Counted from the stretch's first letter, positions 1 to 7,069 are shown. The stretch is DNA of 15,273 nt from Acidobacteriota bacterium (GCA_021801945.1 JAKABE010000036.1:1-15273); one strand, 5' to 3'. Program-made: numbers and translations. Notes: a model not told the origin generated them from the letters alone.

Positions 1-838
1 AGGCACGAAGCTGAAGGTGGCCTTTGAGTTGGGGCAGCACCACACGGTGGGTGCGGACCTGGTGAACCACTGCGTAAACGACATCGCGGTGCAGGGGGCA
101 ACGCCGCTGTTTTTTCTGGACTACATTGCGAGTGGGCGCCTGGACCCGGAGGTGATGGAGGCAGTGGCGACAGGGCTTTCCGAGGCCTGCAGGGCGAATG
201 GATGCCCGCTGATCGGCGGCGAGACGGCGGAGATGCCGGGATTCTACGCGGAGGGCGAGTACGACCTGGCGGGGTTTATCGTGGGCGCGGTGGACCGCGA
301 CAGATTGATCACCGGCGCGGGGATCAAGCCGGGCGACGTGCTGATCGGGCTGCCCTCGACGGGACTGCACACCAACGGCTACTCGCTGGCGCGCAAGCTG
401 CTGTTCGAGGTGGGCGGCTACAAGGCCACGCAGTACGTGACCGCGATCCGGGAAAAGGCCGGGGCGGCGCTGATGAAGACGCATCGCAGCTATCTGCACG
501 TGATTCAGAAGCTGACCGCAGCAGGAGTGACCGCCGGCATGGCGCACATCACGGGCGGAGGCATCACGGAGAACCTGCCGCGGATCCTGCCCAAGAACGT
601 GACCGCGCAGGTGGAGATCGGGTCGTGGCCGGTACTGCCCATCTTCGAGCATCTGCGCGAGCTGGGGAATCTGCCGCAAGATGAGATGATGCGCACGTTC
701 AACATGGGCATCGGGTTGATCGCCGCCATCCCCGCGGCAAAATTCACGCGCGCCAAGAACCTGCTGGACCGGGCCGAGGAGAAGTTCTACGTGATCGGAC
801 GGGTGGTAAAGGGCGAGCGCAGGGTGCAGTACACATGA
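1..838 (+). CDS. purM: Phosphoribosylformylglycinamidine cyclo-ligase (AIR synthetase), 5'-truncated
   Basis: This enzyme closes the imidazole ring in cytosolic de novo purine synthesis, turning FGAM plus ATP into AIR. The reading frame is open from base 2 (GTKLKVAFELG...), so the gene enters from the left. About 278 codons are present out of the usual 340-350, so roughly the first 65-70 residues are missing. Recognisable PurM blocks are the GTKLKVA start of the core, DLVNHCVNDIAVQGA, GGETAEMPGFY (bases 215-247), GDVLIGLPSTGLHTNGYS, the glycine-rich AHITGGGITENLPR and MMRTFNMGIGL. The C-terminus ending in GRVV(K)GERRV is normal. A GTG at 17-19 could be mistaken for a start but lies inside the conserved core. 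The stop overlaps the purN start by four bases (ATGA), so the two are probably translationally coupled. Confidence 0.97.
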   Translation, partial: GTKLKVAFELGQHHTVGADLVNHCVNDIAVQGATPLFFLDYIASGRLDPEVMEAVATGLSEACRANGCPLIGGETAEMPGFYAEGEYDLAGFIVGAVDRDRLITGAGIKPGDVLIGLPSTGLHTNGYSLARKLLFEVGGYKATQYVTAIREKAGAALMKTHRSYLHVIQKLTAAGVTAGMAHITGGGITENLPRILPKNVTAQVEIGSWPVLPIFEHLRELGNLPQDEMMRTFNMGIGLIAAIPAAKFTRAKNLLDRAEEKFYVIGRVVKGERRVQYT

Positions 839-1473
839 GCCAGCGTAGTGCGCCGGTCTGCCTGGGCATTCTGCTCTCCGGACGCGGATCGAATTTTGTA
901 GCGATTGCCGAGTCCATCCGCACCGGCAGGCTGTCGGGCGTGGAGATTGCGGTGGTGATCTCAAATGTAGCCGATGCCGCCGGGCTGGCGAAGGCGCGGG
1001 AGTTGGGATTGCCCACGGCCGTGTTCGTCTCGAAGGGACGGACGCGGGCCGAACACGACGCGGACGTGGTGGCCTGCCTGAAGTCGTACGGCGTGGACCT
1101 GGTGTGTTTGGCGGGGTACATGCGGCTGCTGTCGAAGGAGTTTGTGGCCGCCTTTCCCGAGCGCATTCTCAATATTCATCCATCGCTGTTGCCGGCCTTT
1201 CCGGGGCTGGAGGCGCAGGAGCAAGCCTTCGCTTACGGCGTGAAGGTGGCGGGCTGCACCGTGCACTTTGTCGATGAGAAACTGGATCACGGGGCGATCA
1301 TCGTGCAGCGGGCCGTGCCGGTGCTGGAGACGGACGATGCGCACTCGTTGGCCGAGCGGATTCTTGTTGAGGAACATATTGCGTACAGCGAAGCCATCGC
1401 AATGGTGGCGAGCAGGGAATACGAGACCCGCGGCCGGCGGTATGTGAAGCGGGAGCGCCAAATCCGGGAGTAA
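835..1473 (+). CDS. purN: Phosphoribosylglycinamide formyltransferase (GAR transformylase)
   Basis: This 212-residue protein has the standard PurN length. It transfers a formyl group from 10-formyl-tetrahydrofolate to GAR, the third step of purine synthesis, in the cytosol. The N-terminal phosphate-binding loop is ILLSGRGSNF (residues 12-21). The catalytic triad expected from E. coli PurN is present: Asn113 and His115 in NIHPSLLPAFPG and Asp151 in VDEKLDHGAII. The folate-site segment LAGYMRLLSKEF (92-103) is intact. The ATG overlaps the purM stop as ATGA, with an AGGGTG site at 821-826, eight bases upstream. The tail after residue 190 is short, basic and poorly conserved, as usual. No clear terminator hairpin follows directly. 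Confidence 0.97.
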   Translation: MSQRSAPVCLGILLSGRGSNFVAIAESIRTGRLSGVEIAVVISNVADAAGLAKARELGLPTAVFVSKGRTRAEHDADVVACLKSYGVDLVCLAGYMRLLSKEFVAAFPERILNIHPSLLPAFPGLEAQEQAFAYGVKVAGCTVHFVDEKLDHGAIIVQRAVPVLETDDAHSLAERILVEEHIAYSEAIAMVASREYETRGRRYVKRERQIRE

Positions 1474-2005
1474 GAATTCGTGAACGGCGGAGATTGGCCT
1501 CACATGACGCAAGGCGGAATTTGAACTGTCAAGTAGACTAGCCGTTTGATCATAATATAAATGTAAGATTCTAAATTAGTTAAATCCAACCTCCTCTTTT
1601 CCAGAGAAATGTTTGCGATGGGCTAACCTTAAGGATAGCTAAGCCAGAAACGGAAGTTCCGCGCACGGCGCATGAATCCGCCCTCCCTCACAGATGGCGC
1701 CGTGCACTCCGCTGCAAGAAGCAAAGGCCGCTCCTTGGAGACCCCGGGACGCTGAGCAGTTGGTGCGTGAGCGGCTCTCCACCGGATTGCCAGACCGGAA
1801 CCACGGCAGCATTCGGACGCTGAGAGCAGCCTAGGAACGGTTCCACAAGGGACATACATTTCAAGTTCGCGCGGTGCAACTCTTCCCGAGGGCGAAGGCC
1901 GCCGTGCGCGAGCGGGTCTGAGTCCAGAGATTGCGGAACCGCTCCCGAACCACGCCCGGCGAAGGACGTGCGGCGGGTGGCTAAGCAGAAAGGGAGTCGA
2001 TGGAG
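1474..2005. other. Intergenic region with AT-rich island and local repeats
   Basis: No convincing gene is visible in these 532 bases. Bases 1520-1600 form an AT-rich island that stands out from the GC-rich surroundings and could hold a promoter for the following genes, although no -35/-10 pair is clean. Bases 1663-1671 and 1697-1705 form a perfect 9-bp inverted repeat (GCACGGCGC/GCGCCGTGC). GCCGCTC near 1727 can pair with GAGCGGC near 1769. The 10-mer GGACGCTGAG occurs twice (1747-1756 and 1815-1824). Short open frames exist on the minus strand, but their composition and lack of ribosome-binding sites argue against coding. A small structured RNA is possible but unproven. Confidence 0.5.
1991..1996 (+). 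promoter_or_regulatory. Ribosome-binding site deciding the start at 2006
   Basis: AGGGAG lies three bases before an ATG at 2000 and nine bases before an in-frame ATG at 2006. The nine-base spacing is normal, so 2006 is preferred. Confidence 0.6.
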
Positions 2006-2284
2006 ATGGCCAAGATTCTTGTGAGTATAGAGAAAGGCGTAGAGATCGGCGCAGAGGACGCGCTGAAATGGTTGATTGGCGCCGGCAAATCGCTGCGCGC
2101 GGCGCCGGCAGTGGTCGCGGCGCTGGCCACCTTGGTGGACGCGGTAGACAAGCCGCTGATGGACATCGCCAGCGCGGCTGGCAATCCGCTCAACATTCCC
2201 CTGGACATCCAGACGGCCACCGACCTCGCAGCCGTGTGGCCGCAGGTAAAGACGTTTCTCGCCAGTCTGGGCGTGAAGTTTTGA
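2006..2284 (+). CDS. Small helical protein of unknown function, first gene of a two-gene cassette
   Basis: I do not recognise this 92-residue protein. It begins MAKILVSIEKGVEIGAEDAL and appears largely alpha-helical. An Ala/Val-rich, moderately hydrophobic stretch at about residues 33-47 (APAVVAALATLVDAV) could be an amphipathic or membrane-associated helix. There is no signal peptide and there are no cysteines. The C-terminus (VWPQVKTFLASLGVKF) is another likely amphipathic helix. Third codon positions are GC-rich like the neighbouring genes, and a good AGGGAG precedes the start, so I believe it is a real gene. The next gene starts 51 bases downstream with its own strong ribosome-binding site, suggesting co-transcription. 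Given the holin-like partner, it could belong to a phage-derived or membrane-acting module, but that is inference. Confidence 0.7.
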   Translation: MAKILVSIEKGVEIGAEDALKWLIGAGKSLRAAPAVVAALATLVDAVDKPLMDIASAAGNPLNIPLDIQTATDLAAVWPQVKTFLASLGVKF

Positions 2285-2335
2285 GGAAAATCGCGGATGT
2301 GCTGCACCAAAAAACACTTTGAAGGAGTTTTGAGT

Positions 2336-3184
2336 ATGAATTTCATCTCCAATGTCTGGAACCACCCCAGGACATCGGCCGCCGGAATATTGATTGCGGC
2401 TACCACAATTGCGGGGGTGCTCTCGCAGCAGGGTGTGACCCTGGGCAAAGTGGGCACAGGCTCGGTGGTGTCACTGACCGGCGCATTGGCCACGGCGCTG
2501 CTTGGACTTATGGCGAGGGATCCCGGCGCAGCGAGCCAGCAAGTCAGCCCGCCGCGGCGGACGAGCCAGCAACCCAAGCTGGGCTCGTGGATGCTCATCG
2601 CCCTGTTGATTCCGCTGCCGTGGCTCCAGGGCTGCACGCGCAGCAAGGTGGCTCAAGATATTGTGAACTGGACGCCATCACTTGAGAGCGCGGTGGCGAC
2701 TGTGGACTCAACAGCCACGTTGCTCAATCCTGCGGCTGCGCCGGTCTTCACTGCGGCGACCTCCGGGTTCGATGCGGCTTCGACTCTGCTCGTGACGCAG
2801 GCGAAGGCCTATCTGACGAACCCATCGGTGAACACGCTCGCGCAGCTGCAGAAGCAGGTGGTGACACTGCAGCAGCAGGTAAACGCCGCACTGCTGGCGG
2901 GGGCAAAGATTGTCGACCCGGCCAGCCAACAACATGCCTTGGCGGTCATCCAGGCGGTTGCCACCATCGTGAGCGCGATTCTGGCACTGGTGCAATCGGT
3001 TTCGAGCCAAGCGCAGGTGGCGGGGATGGCGGCGCAGTCTGGCATCAAGCTGGCAGCTGTGCATCCTTATCTGAACGGCTCACGGGCGGCGGGGATTGTG
3101 GCTGCGCACTACGGCGAGCCGGTGGAGCTGGCGCGCGCGCAGATTGCGCGGGTGGAGCGGAGTGCGGTTGCCGCAGGCTTCTAG
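2336..3184 (+). CDS. Membrane protein of unknown function: holin-like N-terminus joined to a lipoprotein-like domain
   Basis: This 282-residue protein starts at an ATG eight bases after GAAGGAG (2321-2327). Residues 14-30 and 43-59 are hydrophobic helices, and the second ends in LLGLMARD, reminiscent of small phage holin-type proteins that end a helix with 'GLxARD'. A polar Gln/Pro/Arg linker (62-82) follows. Residues 84-100 then read like a lipoprotein signal (WMLIALLIPLPWLQGC, Cys100), although they sit in the middle of the chain. The rest (101-282) is Ala/Gln/Val-rich and helical, with a likely coiled coil at about 165-190 and a hydrophobic helix at about 201-222. No catalytic motif is visible. 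Either this is a genuine fusion, or a second lipoprotein product starts internally (ATG 2510 or 2591), though neither has a good ribosome-binding site. The function is unknown. Confidence 0.75.
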   Translation: MNFISNVWNHPRTSAAGILIAATTIAGVLSQQGVTLGKVGTGSVVSLTGALATALLGLMARDPGAASQQVSPPRRTSQQPKLGSWMLIALLIPLPWLQGCTRSKVAQDIVNWTPSLESAVATVDSTATLLNPAAAPVFTAATSGFDAASTLLVTQAKAYLTNPSVNTLAQLQKQVVTLQQQVNAALLAGAKIVDPASQQHALAVIQAVATIVSAILALVQSVSSQAQVAGMAAQSGIKLAAVHPYLNGSRAAGIVAAHYGEPVELARAQIARVERSAVAAGF

Positions 3185-3349
3185 AGCAAGGTTTCGATGT
3201 TCCGATCGCAGGAAGCGTAAACAAAGAAGCAGAATCTCCCGGTATCTTCAGGCTTGGATATAAGCGCAGGATGAGGGGGCGGACGATTGCAGCCGAATGA
3301 TACACTTCGGGTGCAATCGTTCAAGGCTCGACGGGAGGTCTGCGAATCA

Positions 3350-4582
3350 ATGTTGAAGAAATGGATCAGAGGTTGGATTGGCGTCGCCGGACTGGGCGTT
3401 TTGCTGCTGGCGGCGAGCACGCCGGGGGCCGCTCAATCGCCGAAGCCGCAGTGGGTGGGAACATGGGCCGCGTCGCCCATGCGGGCGCAGGGCGGCTTTA
3501 GCGTTCGTCCGCTTTGTGGCGACACGCTGCGCGAGATTGTCCATATTTCAAATGGCGGTCAGGAACTTCGAGTTCGCTTTACGAATGAGTTCGGACGCGA
3601 CCAGCTCATCATCGGCGATGCGCACGTGGCCGTGAGCGCAGGCGGCGGGGCGATTGAGCCCGGGACCGATCATGAACTGACTTTTGGCGGAGCCAAGGGA
3701 GTGAGTATTCCGCCGGGGGCGGTAGTCTACTCGGACCCGGTGGCGCTGGCCCTGCAGCCGCTCTCGAATGTGGCCGTCAGTTTCTATCTGCCGCCGCAGG
3801 TGATGCGCGCTGAGACCTACCATGCTTTGGGCGAACAGGATAACTACGTTGCCGGTGGAGACCAGACGGCGGCGAACACGTTGTCGCAGGCCACGACCGT
3901 CGAGTCCTGGTACTTTCTGGACGGGATCGACGTTCCGTTGTTGGATGGAGCGCGAGCGATTGTAACGTTGGGCGACTCCATCACGGATGGCTACCACTCC
4001 ACCCCCAATGACAATCACCGCTGGCCCGATATCCTGGCGGCGCGTCTGAAGCAGGACCGTAGTCTCGACCATGTAGCCGTGCTGAACGAGGGCATTAGCG
4101 GCAACCGCGTGTTGAACGATGGCGCCGGACCCAGCGCGCTGGCACGGCTGGATCGCGATGTGCTGGCACAGGATGGGGTACGGTACATGATCGTGCTTGA
4201 AAGCATCAACGACATCGGGCGCCTGGCAAGGCTCACCGCGCCGGAGGACGATGTGACGGCCGAGCAACTGGAACGAGGGCTCAAGGAGATTGTTGACGCT
4301 GCGCATGAGCACGGAATCAAGGTCTACGGCGCGACGCTGACTCCGTATGAAGGGGCCTTTTACTATTCCGCAAAAGGGGAGCAGGTTCGGGAGGCGGTGA
4401 ACAACTGGATCCGCACCAGCGGGACTTTCGACGGGGTCATCGACTTCGACAAGATTACGCGCGATTCGGCGAATCCGAAGCGCTTCAATCCGGCTTACGA
4501 CTCGGGCGACCATCTGCACCCGAACGATGCCGGCTACAAGGCCATGGCCGACGGCATCGATTTGAAGTTGTTTAGCCGTTGA
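3350..4582 (+). CDS. Secreted SGNH/GDSL-family hydrolase (esterase)
   Basis: This 410-residue precursor has a Sec signal peptide (hydrophobic core 11-22, cleavage near AAQ-S at 29). It should act outside the cytoplasm as a serine esterase or lipase; the substrate cannot be read from sequence, but carbohydrate acetyl esters are a common target. An N-terminal beta-sandwich-like module (about 33-195) precedes the SGNH domain. Block I is GDSITDG with Ser210, block II is SGNR (Gly251), block III carries Asn287 in ESINDIG, and block V is DHLH with Asp387 and His390. Block III reads S-I-N-D where this family usually has G-x-N-D, a conservative but unusual change. The start at 3350 is set by GGGAGGT (3333-3339) and the signal peptide; an upstream in-frame start near 3287 lacks both. 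A hairpin follows the stop. Confidence 0.93.
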   Translation: MLKKWIRGWIGVAGLGVLLLAASTPGAAQSPKPQWVGTWAASPMRAQGGFSVRPLCGDTLREIVHISNGGQELRVRFTNEFGRDQLIIGDAHVAVSAGGGAIEPGTDHELTFGGAKGVSIPPGAVVYSDPVALALQPLSNVAVSFYLPPQVMRAETYHALGEQDNYVAGGDQTAANTLSQATTVESWYFLDGIDVPLLDGARAIVTLGDSITDGYHSTPNDNHRWPDILAARLKQDRSLDHVAVLNEGISGNRVLNDGAGPSALARLDRDVLAQDGVRYMIVLESINDIGRLARLTAPEDDVTAEQLERGLKEIVDAAHEHGIKVYGATLTPYEGAFYYSAKGEQVREAVNNWIRTSGTFDGVIDFDKITRDSANPKRFNPAYDSGDHLHPNDAGYKAMADGIDLKLFSR

Positions 4583-4608
4583 CACAATGGCAGTACATCT
4601 AGAACCCG

Positions 4609-4641
4609 AAGGGCGCCATTGCACATCAGCGTGGCGCCCTT
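4609..4641. terminator. Hairpin between convergent genes, probable bidirectional terminator
   Basis: AAGGGCGCCA (4609-4618) and TGGCGCCCTT (4632-4641) form a perfect 10-bp stem with a 13-base loop. It lies between the stops of the SGNH hydrolase (plus) and the secreted protein at 4709 (minus). The following T-run is weak (TTGTT). An alternative 7-bp stem, CAATGGC (4585-4591) with GCCATTG (4615-4621), would disrupt it. Confidence 0.65.
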
Positions 4642-4708
4642 GTTGCAGGCAAATCCTGCTATGACCTCGAGAAGCGGCTCATGACGGACGCCGTGCTTGC
4701 GGGAAAGG

Positions 4709-5515
4709 CTATTCAGGCGTTTCGGGTTGCCGCATCACTTCCTCTGCGGCCTGTTTGAGCGTGATGTCATCGGGAAGTTGTTTGAAGTCCGACATCACGT
4801 CGTCTTCTTCCTGGGAGATGTTCTTGAACAGCAAAGCATAGCCTTGGATGTGTACGTGCGTCTCTGTAATCTGCCAGATGGAATTGCCGGTTTCGCGGCG
4901 CTCCACGTCGAATGTGCCGCCGGCCTTCAAGTTGCCGAGCAGTCCGAAGAAGAACTTGACATTGTGGATGATTCGGCCCTTAAGGCTCACGATGCGATGT
5001 TGTGCATTGTCAACCACCATGGTCCCATCCATGGCGGCGAAGACGCGCGATTCCCAGTCGGGAGCCTGGAAATTGGGGTCGGGCCGGAAGTACAGTGTCG
5101 TGTTGAGGGCGTCTTTGCTGGTAACCACCCAGATGAACGCATTGGGCAGAAGGCGAAGCAGTTCCGCAGCCTGATCGTCGTCGTGTTGGCCGGATTTACG
5201 CTGCTTTGCTCGCAGTTCAGGGTCGCCGACAAAACGATCGATGATGGCCCGCTGCTGAGCTATCGTAAGCCGTTTTCCATTTTGCTGGATCACGCGCTGC
5301 ACATTGCCACTGTGAGTTTCAGCCACCCACTGGACCAGCGTGTTGCCGGGTTTGCGATCCACTTCGTAATAGAGCCAGGTGGTGTGGTCGTTGTGGCTGG
5401 CCTCTAACTCAGTCTGCACAGCCTGCTCGACAATCTGCTTGGGAGACTGCCCGTGCACGACTGTTGATTGCGCAACCAGAATCGCCAGTATCAGCCACCA
5501 TCGACTGCCGCGCAT
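4709..5515 (-). CDS. Secreted protein of unknown function, possibly LolA/RseB-like fold
   Basis: This 268-residue protein begins MRGSRWWLILAILVAQSTVV, a clear signal peptide with probable cleavage after VHG-Q, so it is periplasmic or exported. GGAGG (5523-5527) lies seven bases before ATG 5515 but only one base before an ATG at 5521, which decides the start. The N-terminal half contains repeated short strands (TWLYYEVDRKPG, LVQWVAETHSG) and a charged segment. The C-terminal half has strands such as GTMVVDNAQHRIVSLKGRI and GTFDVERRETGNSIWQITET, with a helical end. That alternation of strand and 'T.VVD....RI.SL.G' segments resembles the LolA/RseB type of periplasmic beta-fold, but I cannot confirm this. 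No catalytic residues or metal motif are seen. It is a single transcription unit on this strand, ending against the hairpin at 4609-4641. Confidence 0.85.
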   Translation of the reverse strand: MRGSRWWLILAILVAQSTVVHGQSPKQIVEQAVQTELEASHNDHTTWLYYEVDRKPGNTLVQWVAETHSGNVQRVIQQNGKRLTIAQQRAIIDRFVGDPELRAKQRKSGQHDDDQAAELLRLLPNAFIWVVTSKDALNTTLYFRPDPNFQAPDWESRVFAAMDGTMVVDNAQHRIVSLKGRIIHNVKFFFGLLGNLKAGGTFDVERRETGNSIWQITETHVHIQGYALLFKNISQEEDDVMSDFKQLPDDITLKQAAEEVMRQPETPE

Positions 5516-6106
5516 GATCATGCCTCCGTTCCATGAGTCATCCCGATCCTCCTGGAAATCTTCCAACCGGAAACCAAAGCCCTAACTCCACAATACACTT
5601 GCCCCGCCGGATACCGTGCGCGGCACTCATTCCCGGCAGAGACGTACTTGCTAAGAGCGGTCCAGAATCCATCGGCAGTTTTCAGGCATGCAAGAGATGG
5701 GATTTGGCGCAGTGGGCTTTGGCGGCCTCAAATAGATGAAGGTTCCCATTCTGCTCAAATGGCCGGAGGGCGAGAGATGAATGGCTCCCAGCGAGAATTG
5801 CCGGCTAGCACTTCGGCAGATCCTCTGTTCTTGCGTGCAGCACAGCCGCTCAGGCAAATTCCCCCCCCGGCCGCCTGCTGTTCCCTCCGGTCGGCGGGGG
5901 AATCGCAGACGCCGCCAGAGGTTTTACTGCATGGGGTTAGAGAAGGCTTGTACATCTGGCCCACCTGTTTCTTGAGCCATTGCACATGCCTGCGATCGGT
6001 GATGAACGTCTATTTTTTTTGGAGCGAATCTCGTTGGGCCTGTCCTACAGTTTCATCCGGACAGAGAGTGGTCACGCTAGGTTGAGACTAGAAACCGAAG
6101 CCGACC
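5516..6106. other. Gene-poor spacer of about 590 bp
   Basis: Frames of up to about 145 codons exist here, but their products are low in hydrophobic order and rich in Arg/Pro/Ser and lack ribosome-binding sites. I see no supported gene. The stretch holds the upstream region of the minus gene starting at 5515, a long GC-rich hairpin (5858-5903), an eight-base T run (6013-6020) and a 6-bp inverted repeat CTGTCC/GGACAG (6040-6045, 6059-6064). Confidence 0.55.
5858..5903. repeat. Long GC-rich inverted repeat (hairpin)
   Basis: ATTCCCCC (5858-5865) pairs with GGGGGAAT (5896-5903). After one mismatch, CCGGCCG (5867-5873) pairs with CGGTCGG (5888-5894) with one G-U pair. In total about 15 bp surround a 14-base loop. 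No adjacent T-run on either strand makes it a textbook intrinsic terminator. It could still end the minus-strand operon read-through or be a structured RNA element. Confidence 0.6.
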
Positions 6107-7057
6107 TCACACCACCAACGCCCGAATGAGTGCGAAGAGCGGTTTCCTGTTCGTGGCTGACCCAGGGTTATGCTTTGAATCCACCTGGAGAGTGAGCATC
6201 TGCTGTTTCTTGCCGCGCATGATCATCAGCCGTACCGGCCTGCCTTCATTGGCGTGGAGCGCCCGGCCCCAATCGGCCAAGGTGGAAATCGACTCTGGGC
6301 CGACCTTGAGAATAACGTCGAAGGCGCGCAGGCCCGCCGCTGCCGCCTCGCTTCCGCGAGCAACTTGCTTGACCATTACCCCACCTGCGATGCCCAGGTA
6401 CCCGGCCATTTGCGAGGTGAGCGGCTCAACCATCGCACCCACGTTGAGGCTGCTGCCAAAGAAAGGAAAATGGAATCCTCCCAGGGCGGGTATGCTGCCG
6501 CTACTGCCTGGGAGCACACCCATTCCCGGCCCCGGGGTGAAGACGTCTCCGCCATCCCCGATGCGGTCCCACGCTTCATGTTCGATGACCTTGCGGTCCG
6601 CCAGTTTCACAGCCAGCGTCCGAACCTTGCCTTCACGGCTGATCCGCAAGGTGATCTTTCGGCCCGGGGGAATCTCGCGGAGCATTTTGCGCAACTGCGC
6701 GGCGTTCTCAATTTTCTGGCGGTCGAGCTGGAGGATTACGTCGTTCACTTTCAGCCCGATCTTCCCAGCGGGCGCATCATGATCGATGAGTGTGACGAGG
6801 GCGCCGCGGGTCTCTTTGAGCTTGAGCGCATGGGCCTTCCTGGCTCCAACGTCGGAGACGTCCACGCCCAGGTAGCCCTCCGCAGCCAAGAGCGGGGTGG
6901 GACTCGCAAGGAGCTGTGTCACCTCCTGGGCCTGCGCGCGAACTGGCTGCGGGACTAACCCCAGGGAGGCACCTGTCCCGATAAGAAGAGCCCACCCAAG
7001 GAGACGGAAGCCTCCATCCAACTGAAGATTCGTGTACGGCCTCAAAAAGTATTGCAT
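6107..7057 (-). CDS. Exported protein with two PDZ domains and no protease domain
   Basis: This 316-residue protein starts with MQYFLRPYTNLQLDGGFRLL and a hydrophobic core (19-35) ending in VRAQAQ, a plausible Sec signal, so it should be periplasmic or membrane-anchored. PDZ1 spans about 61-153 (GYLGVDVSDV carboxylate-binding region, then GLKVNDVILQLDRQKI and PPGRKITLRISREG). PDZ2 spans about 217-292 (AGYLGIAGGVMVKQV, AGLRAFDVILKVG, RPVRLMIMRG). They are joined by a Gly/Pro/Phe-rich linker. The arrangement resembles the C-terminal half of HtrA/DegP, but no trypsin-like domain or His-Asp-Ser triad is present. PDZ domains bind exposed C-termini or unfolded segments. CTTCTCC (7063-7069), read as GGAGAAG, sets the ATG at 7057; in-frame starts further upstream lack a comparable site and signal. 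It lies 84 bases after the anti-sigma gene on the same strand. Confidence 0.9.
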   Translation of the reverse strand: MQYFLRPYTNLQLDGGFRLLGWALLIGTGASLGLVPQPVRAQAQEVTQLLASPTPLLAAEGYLGVDVSDVGARKAHALKLKETRGALVTLIDHDAPAGKIGLKVNDVILQLDRQKIENAAQLRKMLREIPPGRKITLRISREGKVRTLAVKLADRKVIEHEAWDRIGDGGDVFTPGPGMGVLPGSSGSIPALGGFHFPFFGSSLNVGAMVEPLTSQMAGYLGIAGGVMVKQVARGSEAAAAGLRAFDVILKVGPESISTLADWGRALHANEGRPVRLMIMRGKKQQMLTLQVDSKHNPGSATNRKPLFALIRALVV

Positions 7058-7062
7058 CTGTT

Positions 7063-7069
7063 CTTCTCC
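7063..7069 (-). promoter_or_regulatory. Ribosome-binding site deciding the PDZ protein start
   Basis: Read on the minus strand this is GGAGAAG, five bases before ATG 7057. It favours this start over TTG 7129 or ATG 7096 and places the signal peptide at the N-terminus. Confidence 0.65.

Noticed and set aside
1520..1600. Possible mobile-element or phage attachment boundary at the AT-rich island
   Set aside because: No flanking direct repeats, integrase, transposase or tRNA end are visible. The composition shift alone is not enough.
1688..2646. Two long minus-strand frames opposite the 2006-3184 genes
   Set aside because: They lack ribosome-binding sites and have shuffled, Arg/His/Ser-rich composition. 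The plus-strand genes have good sites and ordered hydrophobic segments.
4697..5407. Long plus-strand open frame of 236 codons
   Set aside because: It lies antisense to the minus gene at 4709-5515, which has a ribosome-binding site, a signal peptide and plausible structure. The antisense frame is a mirror of its codon bias.
6013..6020. Eight-T run suggestive of an intrinsic terminator
   Set aside because: No stable stem directly precedes it on the plus strand, and on the minus strand it is an A-run.
5648..6085. 145-codon plus-strand frame in the gene-poor gap
   Set aside because: No ribosome-binding site, mixed Ser/Pro/Arg/Cys composition and no motif; it also runs through the GC hairpin.
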